The notes: a model not told the origin generated them from the sequence alone. A stretch of 15,247 nucleotides of DNA from Chloromonas sp. AAM2 (GCA_004335635.1 QAXH01001607.1:1-15247); one strand, 5' to 3'; positions 1-9,254 are shown, numbered from the stretch's first letter. Translations and numbers: made by a program.

Positions 1-122
1 AAGTGTTCTGACTTGTGTGCAGAGGCATGCGTTAGCGACGTGACTGTGATGGATAGACCTGTGGCTTAAGATCGCATGCTGGGCCATCTGATTAACTGAG
101 CATTTTCTGTTTCTTTGCGTAG
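1..122 (+). other. Intron 3' end of the left-hand gene
   Basis: This stretch ends in a pyrimidine-rich run followed by TTTGCGTAG, a good 3' splice site with AG at 121-122. The reading frame that starts directly at 123 is open for 638 codons, which supports this acceptor. I see no clear exon within 1-122, so it is read as the tail of an intron whose donor lies left of the window. Confidence 0.6.
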
Positions 123-2036
123 GGTGCTGGTTCTCAAGTCCCACCACACACTCAGCAGCGAAAACTGCAGGACCCACCCCCTGCCGCCACTGCCACCACC
201 TCACCCCCATCCGCTAGAAAACGGAAGGCACCGGACAAGCCCGTACAACCATCAACCAACCAACCACCAACCAACCAACCAACCAAGGCCACACCAGAGA
301 GCGCCACCCGGGCGCTCGCCCCACTGCTACCCGGTAGCCAACCTCCTGCCACTACACAGCCCATTGCACGTCGTGATATCCGACTGACTCAAACACACAG
401 TTCAGCCGTAAGCCTGTTGCTTCCGTTGCTGCCTCCTGGCAGCTCCATTCCCTCGCCCGAACGTTTTGTCAGCGCACCTAAGCCGCTGTTTCCCGCCGCT
501 ACCGGCAGCACAGCGCTCCTGCTGCCTGCTACTGCTGGCGAATTGCTGGCGCCCAAACAGCCTGCTGCAACCTCAGCTTGTTCATTGGATGAGGGCAACC
601 GACTAGGGCGTCATGCCGAGGGGCGAAGGTCGGACAGCCCAGCAGCACGAATGCCAAGCCCCGCTAGACGTTCAGACAGTCGCAGCCCCAGCCCGCCCAA
701 GCGCTCCCGCTCCCACTCTCTCATTTCCTTTCCAAGCGGACAGCAGCAGCTCCAGCTGCAGGAGCGAGATTTGGAACGCAGTGTCTCTTTGGAGCGTCCA
801 GGCAAAACACATCCTGAGCCTCACCGCAGTGAATCCCTTGACAGGCCAGTTAATGGCACCAAGCCACACCAGTCGTCGCGAAAAGACAAGGCACGTCAGG
901 CTTCTCTTCCCAGGTATGAAGAGCGACAGCAAGAGCAGCGGCAGGAAGAAGAGGAGGAGGAGGAGGAGGGGCAGTATGATGGTGACATCACAGATGGAGA
1001 AGAGCATGATATTCACATGCTCGTGAGTGGTGGTCGAGGGCCAAGTAGAGCTGCACGTCATGCTGACTTTCGCAAGCATCAAACTGAGCGGGGTTCGTCT
1101 GAGCCTTGGAGCGATCGGGAGCAGGGCTCTGAGGATGAGAAAGGAGGCGGTAAACATGCCAGGCACAGGAAGAGCCGGCGCGATGAGCACCCATCACCAC
1201 AAGAATTCGTTCCCAACATGGTTGCCCTGGACCGTAGACGTGACAGCAGCGACAACGGTCATGGCCCCTCTGTGCTGATCAGCCAGCGACTGCAACGCAA
1301 TGCCGGCCATGATGCCATGCCGTTTCATCCCAGGTCACGTGCTGCTGACGTGGCTGAACACGCACGTGTGCCACATGACAGGCGGTTGGTCCATGATGGC
1401 CGTGAACCACCACCACCAGTTGATGCGAGGCGGGGCGGTGGTGCTGAGCGGGGCGGCCCGCGCGGCCAGGATCAGCGGCATGAGACCGAACGTTCTCGCA
1501 AACAGCCACGTGATGCACGTGATTTTGATGACCAAGGTTATGGTCATGGCAGGGCAGGCAACCAGGGCCACAGGCAGCAGCAGCAGCACGCACAGCAGCG
1601 GGCAACAATGTACCTTGGCCCGGAAGAGAGGGTGCCGCGTCAGTGGGGACCCAGTTCGGAACCGGAGCCGGCAGGGCCTCGGCTGCCGGTGGCCGCTCGC
1701 TTGCAGGGTCGCGGGGAGGGGTGGGCGCCTCGGTTGCCCGGCCCCGCTTCAGACGGCGACGCGTCACTCGCCCCTAAGGTCAGCATCACAGCCCGCCTAC
1801 AGGGGCGCGGCGAGCCTCGGGTGCCGCGGGAACAACGGGAGCAGCTTCAGCGGGAGCGGGAGCGGGAGCAGCGGGAACAGGATGAGATGAGGCAGAGGCG
1901 GGTGGAGGAGGCCGGGCGGTTGGCGGCAGTGGTCCCGGGGCCAGTGGGCAGCAGCGTTGGCAAGGCTGACAAGCCTGCACCGGCAGCCCCTCGCAACCGC
2001 TTGTTTACTGATGCGTTCAAGAAGCTGCTTGGGTAG
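123..2036 (+). CDS. Terminal exon of a disordered RS-like, Arg/Glu/Gln-rich protein (5' part outside window)
   Basis: The frame is open from the acceptor at 123 to the TAG at 2034-2036, giving at least 637 residues, with no ATG needed because upstream exons must exist. I do not recognise a folded domain. In order, the protein shows a Pro/Thr/Asn/Gln-rich start containing a CCAA-repeat-encoded NQPPTNQPT segment (about 249-290), an RS-like patch with SPARRSDSRSPSPPKRSRSH (about 655-716), an eight-Glu acidic run (about 946-970), Asp/His/Arg-rich and RGG-like stretches (about 1380-1500), a Gln run (about 1573-1600), two copies of ARLQGRGE (1695-1718 and 1791-1814), a charged probable helix rich in REREREQREQ (about 1850-1910), and the basic end LFTDAFKKLLG. 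RS and RGG character suggests a nuclear or RNA-processing role, but this is inference from composition only. Cryptic splice-like sites occur inside the exon (GTGAGT near 1024, CCCAGGTATG near 911), so some internal splicing cannot be excluded. Confidence 0.75.
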   Translation, partial: GAGSQVPPHTQQRKLQDPPPAATATTSPPSARKRKAPDKPVQPSTNQPPTNQPTKATPESATRALAPLLPGSQPPATTQPIARRDIRLTQTHSSAVSLLLPLLPPGSSIPSPERFVSAPKPLFPAATGSTALLLPATAGELLAPKQPAATSACSLDEGNRLGRHAEGRRSDSPAARMPSPARRSDSRSPSPPKRSRSHSLISFPSGQQQLQLQERDLERSVSLERPGKTHPEPHRSESLDRPVNGTKPHQSSRKDKARQASLPRYEERQQEQRQEEEEEEEEGQYDGDITDGEEHDIHMLVSGGRGPSRAARHADFRKHQTERGSSEPWSDREQGSEDEKGGGKHARHRKSRRDEHPSPQEFVPNMVALDRRRDSSDNGHGPSVLISQRLQRNAGHDAMPFHPRSRAADVAEHARVPHDRRLVHDGREPPPPVDARRGGGAERGGPRGQDQRHETERSRKQPRDARDFDDQGYGHGRAGNQGHRQQQQHAQQRATMYLGPEERVPRQWGPSSEPEPAGPRLPVAARLQGRGEGWAPRLPGPASDGDASLAPKVSITARLQGRGEPRVPREQREQLQREREREQREQDEMRQRRVEEAGRLAAVVPGPVGSSVGKADKPAPAAPRNRLFTDAFKKLLG

Positions 2037-2917
2037 GCAGAAGTGAGTCACTGTGCTGGTGTTCGCATGCTTCGACACGCGCTGGTGTGAGATGTCACCA
2101 GGGGTCCGGCAGCTAGACGCTTTATTGATGTTATTCAGCGGGGCGCTGCAGAACAGACAAGCCATCCAGGAGGGGACAGTGGCCGTCACTGCATTCGCCG
2201 CAGAGATTTGCTACACGGGCTGCTGTTGTCACCGACTTGTGCTACTTGCTGCTGCAGAGAGTTGAGCTCCACCAAGTGAATGATGGTCTTGTCTGGCTGT
2301 GGCCGGCCCTGTTAACTAGGGCACGCTTGAAGTAGCTGCCGACGTGTGGCGGAATATATGCAGGTTACAACTGGTTCTGTTCAGTGCTGTGGTAGGAGTA
2401 GCTCTAGCTGTAGATTTACAGAACCAGGTTGAGGTGCATGGCTTGCCGTCCAAGACGCAGCTGAATGCAAGCTGGCAAACGCACTGTTGGCTGACCTCGC
2501 TGTTGTTACCTTATGAGTCCTTGGGCTCGGCATAGCGCTGGGCAAAGCAAGGCACGTCATATGTGTGACCGGAGCTCTGCTGATAAGCCATTGCAGCCAC
2601 ACAAAGGAGTATGCCCGTCAGCACCCAGGACGCAAATCACTAATCAAAGTGGTACTTGCGTCTGAGGCACAAGCGAGGCAGGTATGCATATCCACGTATC
2701 AAGTGTCAGCCTAGGGGATTACGGATTAGCAGGATTAGCAAGTTGTGTAGCCGCCAGCGCGAATTTAGCTGCCACCTCGAAAGCGTATTACTCACAGAGC
2801 TGGTAGAGAAATAGGGCACTTAGACGTGCTTTGCGACTGTTAGCTTGCAGCACATCTGGCCGCAGCTCAATGATCCGCCGGTTTGTAGCTGGCAAACACA
2901 AGCTTGTTGCATTGTAA
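2037..2917 (+). other. Probable 3' UTR of the left-hand gene
   Basis: No credible coding region follows the stop at 2036: the short ORFs here lack splice signals and protein-like composition. The first TGTAA, the usual polyadenylation signal of volvocine algae, is at 2913-2917. That would give a 3' UTR of roughly 0.9 kb, which is long but within what such algae show. The end is therefore tentative. Confidence 0.3.
2913..2917 (+). terminator. Candidate TGTAA polyadenylation signal
   Basis: TGTAA lies within ATTGTAAAATTG and is the first such pentamer downstream of the stop codon at 2036. TGTAA is the established polyadenylation signal of Chlamydomonas and Volvox. Chance occurrence is easy for a pentamer, so confidence is low. 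Confidence 0.3.
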
Positions 2918-3377
2918 AATTGAACGTACATCACAGCCCACCTAAACACCAGTTTGGTCAGGCCTGTATATCACGTGATTGGATTCATGATTTTGCTTGA
3001 GCGCCACAGAGGGTCAGGATACCCTGCACTTAACACGAAGACAAAGCAGAGGGCAAAGTGACAGGAACGGATGGGACAGTTCAGAATCACCGGACGTCTA
3101 ATTCAGTTCTCACACATAGCCACTGAAAGGCCGCTGCTGTCTGAGAGCCAAGGTCTCCCTCCTTGTGAACCAGCCAAACTTGGTGAGCCACAGACCAGAG
3201 AGACAGAGAAAGTTAGGGACAGAGAAGTGCTGAGTATTGTTGTCTGGACTAAGCTTGTGTTGAGCTAAGCACTGCCTAGGAACGTAAAGCAGCGCTGCGA
3301 GTGTCAAGGTGCAGGGAGCTTGCTTCACATCAGAACAACCCCGTGTTAGATCACATACAGAGTGGTTGTGCCTGGTT

Positions 3378-3453
3378 AACAGGCCTCGCCTGGCAGCTCG
3401 TGTGGGCATGCCAGTGCAATCCTGAACACAAGTAGCACAAGGCGAGGCCTGTT
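3378..3453. repeat. 14-base perfect inverted repeat with 48-base spacer
   Basis: AACAGGCCTCGCCT at 3378-3391 is the exact reverse complement of AGGCGAGGCCTGTT at 3440-3453. The 48-base spacer contains the small palindrome GGCATGCC. No target-site duplication flanks the arms, so there is no direct support for a transposable element. It could form a hairpin if transcribed. Confidence 0.7.
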
Positions 3454-3756
3454 GTGCAGCCAAAAAAAGGATGTTTGCCAGTTCTGGGTCAGTTTCCAAG
3501 AACTGCACTGGAACCAGTGTAGGACCTGCTAAATAGTGAGTGACTCGGCAGGTCTTGGGTTTTGGTCGTTTTCAAGATGTCATTTCTCGCATATCCGTCA
3601 AATTTGCTACACTTGGTAATCAGGCCAGGCCACACAAAGTATACCAATCGGGTGTGCAAATCACTTTTGATCCAAACTAGAGACCGGTAGACAGCACGCC
3701 CTTGCCAGCACGCCTTGGGAGTCCAATTTGGGCTAAACCAAACGGCGTGTGGTTCA

Positions 3757-3786
3757 CATGATGTTTCTGGCAGCGCACGTGCCCAT
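3757..3786 (+). repeat. Dispersed 30-base block, copy 1
   Basis: The block beginning CATGATGTTTCTGGCAGC and ending CACGTGCCCAT matches 9255-9284 at 29 of 30 positions, with one G/A difference. The two copies lie in separate intergenic regions in the same orientation, which suggests remnants of a dispersed repeat family. Confidence 0.65.
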
Positions 3787-4174
3787 TCATGAAACATGAC
3801 TTCTGGGTAGCTGGTCTGGTGGGAATGCTCAAAGCTGCCGTAAATCCCAACCTCGGATTGATTCAAGCAATTACCATTGGTTTCGGCTGCTTCTTGCCCG
3901 CTTGATCAACACCGTGAGGCGCCTGTTGAACACTGCATCACTTGTCTCGGCTGGTTTAGCAGTGGTGTTGATATTGGACGGTTTTTGCCGGGTTTTTGCC
4001 AGGCGATTGCATGCCTTCAAGGGTGGCTACCTTGCCCACGTGTTTCACTGGCCAACTGATTTCATCCTTGACCCGCCAAATGCAATGCAATGTTTCGATT
4101 GCTCAGGCAACATCAGTTTCCCTACTTTCCAAAAAGGACAGAGAGCGCTGAGGGCCTAATAAGTCTGAGTAGGT

Positions 4175-4230
4175 CTGAGTTGACACTGTCACATGCGCTG
4201 TGAGGGAGACACTGAGTTGACACTGTCACA
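4175..4230 (+). repeat. 19-base direct repeat pair
   Basis: CTGAGTTGACACTGTCACA occurs at 4175-4193 and again at 4212-4230, a period of 37 bases. Just upstream, GTCTGAGT is also doubled. It looks like a small tandem duplication in non-coding DNA. Confidence 0.7.
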
Positions 4231-4976
4231 GAACTGGCAAACTTCTTTTTGCTAAACTCAGCTGCTACTGTGTAACTCAGGAGGACATTACAGGGAGGGC
4301 CAGTGCTGGATCAGTGTGCTCGCCATTAGCCAGGCTCAAGTCACTCAACTCAACAGCAGTAATCGACCCCCCTTGGTGTGTTGTGGGCCCGCGTGGGCGC
4401 AGGCACTGATGACAGCTGGCAAGTTGTTCTGGTATAACCCATCAATGCCCCCATGACCGCACAGACTGACAGTGCAGCCAACAAGGTTGACATTGTGGCA
4501 GGCCGGCAGCTGCTGCTGGCCGAATCACACGCCATCCTCTAGCACTAGCCTACTAGCACAGCTTGGGGCAAGAGGAAACAAAGTGGGCATGCATTTGGGG
4601 CAGCCGCATTTGATACGTACGAATATTGCATGCATTAGGCAAGGAAGCATTAGTACGAGGCAAGAACCAGCGACGTGGAGTGATGCGACCTTGGACATCA
4701 CCACAGCTGAAGGCTTTTGGCATGTGCCTCAACTCTGCCGTGTGAGCTCTCATGTTCCACAGACACTAACTGCTCTGCATGGCAAGTCATGTTGCGATGT
4801 TTGGGAACGTCCTGAATACCCAAATAGCCATGAGAGTATCTGGACATACCTTAATGAATTTGTAAAGCGCTACCCTCCTGCCCATGCAGGGTAAAGACGC
4901 ATGCTCATCACCGCAATTTGCCCTGTGTTGCTGCGCATGCAGTTGGGACAGTGGTGAGGGATCCGACAAGCACTGG

Positions 4977-4992
4977 GCTTGTGGCCACAAGC
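4977..4992. repeat. 16-base perfect palindrome
   Basis: GCTTGTGGCCACAAGC reads the same on both strands. The octamer CAAGCACT also occurs on either side of it. There is no nearby gene that makes a regulatory role obvious. Confidence 0.6.
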
Positions 4993-5161
4993 ACTATGAG
5001 CCAAGAAGCACAAGGCTCGACAGCCTCGGAGCTTGTTGTGGGTATCCGTCAACACAACTCGCGACGTTCACCGGTTGCCCGTTGCCAAATACATAGCTCC
5101 GCATCATGCACAGTGCTTCCATAAATATCCATAACATCAGGCTAGCGAATACGTGTCATCA

Positions 5162-5671
5162 TCAAGAGGGTGAAGAGAAAGTGGCATGTAACCTCTGTGT
5201 AACCTCACACCGGATTGCCAGCTGAAGATTCACCAGCCATGCCAACTCATCACACTCTCTCTCTTCATCACACTCGCATTCATCATCACCACACTCGCAT
5301 TCATCATCATCACACTCGCATTCATCATCATCACACTCGCATTGCAGAGGACTGCTGGAAGTCTCAACCTCAACCTCTACGCAAGTGGCATATGGGGCAA
5401 CATGCATGGAGCAGGGTGGAAGCGGAGCTGGAAACCCGTCACCAACCCCGCAAACCCCCGTCATCACCTGAGAGTAGCCATCTGCCTCCGGGTGCACCAC
5501 CTCGTCGGAAAGGCAAAAGGCCTTGGGCAGCCCTGTCAGCCCTGCCGTGGCCACAAGGGCCTCACCACCCCTTGCTGACACGGTCAGATTCCCCTTTACT
5601 AGGAGAAATTCTTGCAATTTGCGCCAGTAGTTGGTATTTGCGTTGGACGTGCTACATGGTGTGCATTCCAT
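5162..5671 (-). CDS. Doubtful minus-strand ORF, Cys- and Asp/Glu-rich
   Basis: An ATG at 5671 opens 169 codons. The first two thirds have fairly protein-like composition (for example ALVATAGLTGLPKAF and CSMHVAPYATCVEVEVET). The last third is the translation of a 21-base minisatellite (5271-5343) as ECDDDECE-type repeats. The GC-rich part (about 5350-5590) is open in two plus-strand frames as well, so openness is weak evidence. It lies downstream of, and on the same strand as, the DUF1997 gene. It could be a small gene, an extra exon, or chance. I recognise no family. Confidence 0.2.
   Translation of the reverse strand: MECTPCSTSNANTNYWRKLQEFLLVKGNLTVSARGGEALVATAGLTGLPKAFCLSDEVVHPEADGYSQVMTGVCGVGDGFPAPLPPCSMHVAPYATCVEVEVETSSSPLQCECDDDECECDDDECECGDDECECDEERECDELAWLVNLQLAIRCEVTQRLHATFSSPS
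5253..5343 (+). repeat. 21-base minisatellite, about 3.5 clean copies
   Basis: The unit starts CACTCGCATT followed by CATCATCATCA. Copies start at 5271, 5292, 5313 and 5334 (the last partial), and a degenerate copy precedes them at 5253. The first full unit carries one substitution (CACCA for CATCA). The array ends in CATTGCAG, which resembles a 3' splice site on the + strand. Confidence 0.85.
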
Positions 5672-5708
5672 CCTTGTAAACAGGGGGCTCAGAGAAAAAA
5701 ACAGCTGT

Positions 5709-5785
5709 GACTGATTGATTGTTTAGGGATGGACTGATTGATTGTTAAGGATTGACTGATTGATTGTCCAGGGTTGACTGGTTGG
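5709..5785 (+). repeat. 22-23 base minisatellite beside the DUF1997 gene's 3' end
   Basis: GACTGATTGATTGT begins at 5709, 5732 and 5754, and a decayed copy (GACTGGTTGGTG) starts at 5776. The periods are 23, 22 and 22. It lies just downstream of the DUF1997 stop codon and would be in the 3' UTR of that minus-strand transcript. Confidence 0.85.
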
Positions 5786-5844
5786 TGATGCTGCTGATAG
5801 CAGGTGATGTCAAATGTGTAGATGTTGGTTGCTGTTGATCGGCA

Positions 5845-8800
5845 TCATATGGGTGGTCTTGAGTCAGATGCTGATGGCACTGTAGCAGGTATGCCAGACG
5901 AACCAGACCCCTGCCCCACCCGCACCCCTTGTGCCACAGAGGGCAAGGGGCCTGCAGGGGAGTGCTCGTGCCCTTGGTGGCCATTCACACAAAGGCCATT
6001 GGCCTGTGGTGACCTTGGTGAGTTGTCCTCCCGTGCATGAGGCTCTGCCACGCCTGTGTGGCCTGCCGACTCCACGGCTCGGTGGTCTTGACTGGTGCCT
6101 GCCTGAGGTGGTTGGTGCGGTTGCTGCTCACGTTCCTGTGCCTCCTGCTCTTGATGCGGCTCCTGATGCTGTGGCTGTGATGCTGCCTCTGCTGAAGCGA
6201 GCAAGCTGCCTGCTGCTTGTGAGCGTGATCCCGAGCCGGTAGCCCAACTGCACAATCATCGCAGGCACAGACACATTATTCAAAACACTGCACTTGAGAA
6301 TGGACATGTCACGGCACGGTCAATCACATACAGCCAGCAGTCGAGTAAACGAGTGCTCAAAACCGAGCCAGGCTGACAACCAAGCATGCACACTTGCAAA
6401 CACAGAAGCCAACCCTGACCTTCAAACATGCTGTCTGTCGTTTGGAGCCAACTCCCTCTGCAAGTCACACTGTAATATGTCAGTCTGTCTACCAGCTCCA
6501 GCCAGCCGCCTCTGTCGCCCGCACGAGTCGCACACAAAGCTCACCGTCCATAGTCAACAGACAGCAGCTCCAGGAAGCCCGGCAGCATGGCCTGCACCGC
6601 GAAGCGTGACAGCAGGCCGCCAGCTAGCGTCAGCATGGGCCCAGGCACCACTGAAAGGGGGGCGGGCATGACCACATCAAACCGTAGGTCAACTGAGCAG
6701 CGTAGCACACCGGCGTCCTGAGCCGCCAACCTTTCAGAAGCCTCTTTGTCAGATGCTGTGTCTGTAGGTGAAGCTGGCCCTGTCAGGGCTGTAGAGTTCT
6801 GACTGCTGGTGACGGCTGGGCTGGATGGCGGCTGGGCTGCAGTAGCAATAGCAGTGTCTGTGTCTGGCTGTGGCGCAGCGGCTGTGTCGCGACCAGCAAG
6901 CTGGCCTGAGGTGCTGGCCGGCTGCTGATTACTTGTGCTGACATCGGGCCCCGTAACCTGCAAACGTTCACTGTCCGCCGCTGCTGCATCCTCTGTCTGT
7001 GTTACAGCACGTGTACTGTCATCACCCACTGCTGCAGCTGTGGGCTGCTGCATGAGGGCTATAACTGCTGGTGTGACATATGCGTCTCCTGTAGAGCGTG
7101 GCTGCATGCTCCGCGGCAGGGATAACATGACTGGTTGTGACGGTAGAGGCGGTGCGATAGGCACATCCTCCATAGAACCCAAAAAACCTAGAGATGACAG
7201 TGATGATGATACAGAGCTGCCTTTGTTGCTGGTGCCTGTGCCGGTAGCCACTGCAAGATCACGACCCCAGGAGCGCCAGGCCGCGGCTATGTTTGAACCG
7301 AGTGTGACATCCGTTACTGGTTTGTGTGAGAGCGTGGCGTCCATATCAAGAGCGAAGTTGGTGTCAAACCAAGCATCGCCCACCATGAACTGGGTGGCGT
7401 AGAACTTGACCTGTTTGCGTGCCACGGGAGGAAGGCACACAAAGGAACAGTGAGAAGAACCCAAGCGTTGAGCGTGCACCGTGGGATGGGGTGTGAACGT
7501 ACACCGTTGGATAGGGTGTGAACGTTACATGCAAAGCACAGCAGGAATTGGTGAGAGCATCGCTACACCTGACTTATGACTTATGAGATGAATGATGTGG
7601 AGTGATGTTGGACGCGGCACCTTCCCATGCAGTGGGTGTGGCGCACTGGCCTAGTTCTCCAGTTTACCTCGGTCTTGAGTTCTACACAACAGAAACGTAG
7701 ATCAAAAAAAGAAATGATGCCAATAGCGACTGCCAGAGAGGCATGATGATTGTGTTGGTTGCATTGTTTGGTTGGTTGTTTGGACTAAGGCCTGCTTTGA
7801 TTGATTGGTTTGCTTTGATCGCTTGAGAGTGACCCACCTGACAGTTTTGCGTGTCCACATCCACCCGGATGGTGACCTGGGGCTGCAGGTCCACGTGTAG
7901 CAGCTGGTTTAAAGGAACCTGCACATGAAGCAACCCAAAGCAGTATCCTTCCTTTGGGGACACATTTGGCCAGCTCACATGACAAAATAACAATGCCCTT
8001 CCCAGTCATAGCGGTGCAAGGCATGCCGACCGGCGTATTCTTGGTCATTGTCTGTATGTCGACTGCATGTCAATGAGTTCAGTTGCTTATCTGAACAGCT
8101 GGTGTGATTTGCTCCTCCATTCTGCCCTGAGGGTGCGCTCTTACTTGGGTCATCTTCTGTAGTATCCGTGTCTCCAACCATTCAGGTGCCCTACTGGGCA
8201 GCTGGTGTGGTGTGCGCCTTGAGTGCTGGACAGTTTGACTGTACCGTGCTGGACTTATAGTGTGTTATCCTAGCACCTTTCAGCACCATGTTAGAACGCA
8301 TGGTGGCAGGCAACATTATTCTGATAGCGTTGCTCCTTAATTCTGTCCTAAGTGCGCGCACCTTGAGCACGAACACATCGGGTGCGCCCTGTGGGTCGGG
8401 GCGCGTGATCCACTTGGGGTCGAGCAGCGAGTACTCGGTGAGGGGCAGCGATAGGTACTGGGACAGGCCGCGGCCGGAGGCGGTGCAACCGGGGGCGGGC
8501 TCCTGCAGCAGGGTGGAGGGAGGATGCGGCCGTCAGGCAAAGAGCAACAACCTCATGTTGTACGAGAGGTGCTGGTCAAAACTGGCAGGTAGGGGGTTCA
8601 AGCGCTGGGCCAAGGTACACAAGGTCCAGCATGGGACAGCCTGCACAAGTAGCACATCTGAAGCAGTCAAAGAGGTCATCAATGGAAGCTGAGTGCGCAA
8701 TGCCCCAGGATCAATAATGGCTGCAAATCAAGAGGTACGTGGGTGGCTGACTGTTAGCAGGCGACTGCCGTGGCATGGATTGCCCACCTTGACCAGGCGC

Positions 8801-9089
8801 TCTGAGGACGAACTGGTGCGAAACTTGACCTTCTTGCCTGGAGTCTGCAGCACAGGTAGCGGGAGTGCCAACGGTAAAGCATGGGTACAGGTGTAAAGCA
8901 ACCAGCAGCCAGCTGTTCTGTAGTTTGCCACAGCATTGGTGCGTAGTGCATGCAAAGCGGAAATGCGTACCGCATTCACGCAGCCCATACACAAACCTGG
9001 ACTTCCACATCTAGAGCTTCTCCAGAGCTCTTTAGCCTTCGCTGCTTGGCTTCGTGGTCGTAGATAATGCGTGTGATTTGGTTCAGCAC
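5845..9089 (-). CDS. DUF1997-family protein, probably plastid-targeted (six exons; first exon(s) not resolved)
   Basis: Minus-strand exons, in transcript order, are 9089-8997, 8844-8788, 8502-8362, 7918-7838, 7410-6545 and 6247-5845. All introns are GT-AG and the phases agree, giving 546 residues plus a TGA at 5847-5845. The family signature is rebuilt across exons: VKFRTSSSSERLV, then YLSLPLTEYSLLDPKWI, VPLNQLL, VTIRVDVDTQNC, KFYATQFMVGDAWF, VVMPAPLSVVPGPMLTLAGG, and the closing LLSVDYGRWA, whose Arg codon is split by the last intron. DUF1997 proteins occur in plants, algae and cyanobacteria and have no defined biochemical role that I can state. About 200 Ser/Thr/Ala/Gln-rich residues (nucleotides 7311-6710) interrupt the domain, and a disordered tail of about 130 residues follows it. 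The true start is unresolved: a frame to an ATG at 9200 is open, but CACTTGCAG before 9089 looks like an acceptor. Plastid targeting is inferred from the family. Confidence 0.85.
6248..6544 (-). other. Last intron of the DUF1997 gene (splits the DYGRW codon)
   Basis: Reading through, the upstream exon would stop at once as DYGR-TGA at 6543-6541. The donor CG|GTGAGC (GT at 6544-6543) and acceptor TTGTGCAG (AG at 6249-6248) instead restore the family's Arg-Trp after the Asp-Tyr pair and join a further 133 codons. The phase-2 ends (two bases plus one) fit exactly. This is strong support for the intron over the apparent stop. Confidence 0.85.
6710..7311 (-). other. Low-complexity insertion inside the DUF1997 domain
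   Basis: This part of exon 5 encodes about 200 residues rich in Ser, Thr, Ala, Gln and Pro between the motif FALDMDATLSHKP and the motif VLRCSVDLRFDVVMPAP. Both flanks match the family and the region between does not. It has no cysteine or membrane segment and is expected to be unstructured. Long Ala/Ser/Gln-rich insertions are common in algal proteins. Confidence 0.7.
7474..7523 (+). repeat. 25-base tandem duplication in a DUF1997 intron
   Basis: Two adjacent 25-base units start at 7474 and 7499 and share 22 of 25 positions, each ending GGGTGTGAAC. They lie just inside the acceptor side of the intron spanning 7837-7411. Confidence 0.75.
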
Positions 9090-9254
9090 CTGCAAGTGAT
9101 GGACACAAGTGAAGAGTGACTGGTTGGCGCATGGTCCACAAACAGTGTGTGGGCATGCTTTGCCTAAAACGTCTTGAATTGTGGCACACCTGCCTGACAT
9201 TGAAATGCATGTGGTTCAAATTCAATCTAATGATCTCCAAATGACGCGTGCTCT

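Larger units (their letters stand above)
2918..5160. other. Intergenic region without recognisable gene
   Basis: Six-frame reading shows only short ORFs without splice context, domain motifs or protein-like composition. What can be seen is a 14-base inverted repeat (3378-3453), a 30-base block repeated at 9255 (3757-3786), a 19-base direct repeat (4175-4193 and 4212-4230) and a 16-base perfect palindrome (4977-4992). No tRNA B-box with a matching T-arm was found. Confidence 0.6.

Noticed and set aside
672..1190. Minus-strand and alternative plus-strand ORFs under the left-hand exon.
   Set aside because: They are shadows of the GC-rich, low-complexity coding frame; the frame open from the acceptor at 123 explains the region.
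2344..2535. Plus-strand ORF with a hydrophobic, signal-peptide-like start.
   Set aside because: It is only about 60 codons, lies in the presumed 3' UTR, starts at a non-ATG codon and has no supporting signals.
3489..3866. Minus-strand ORF of 125 codons in the gene-poor interval.
   Set aside because: No motif, no splice context, AT-rich composition unlike the exons here, and it contains the dispersed repeat block.
6541..6546. Apparent stop TGA ending the DUF1997 frame as DYGR.
   Set aside because: A phase-2 intron (6544-6248) removes it and restores the family's DYGRWA ending, so it is not a truncation.
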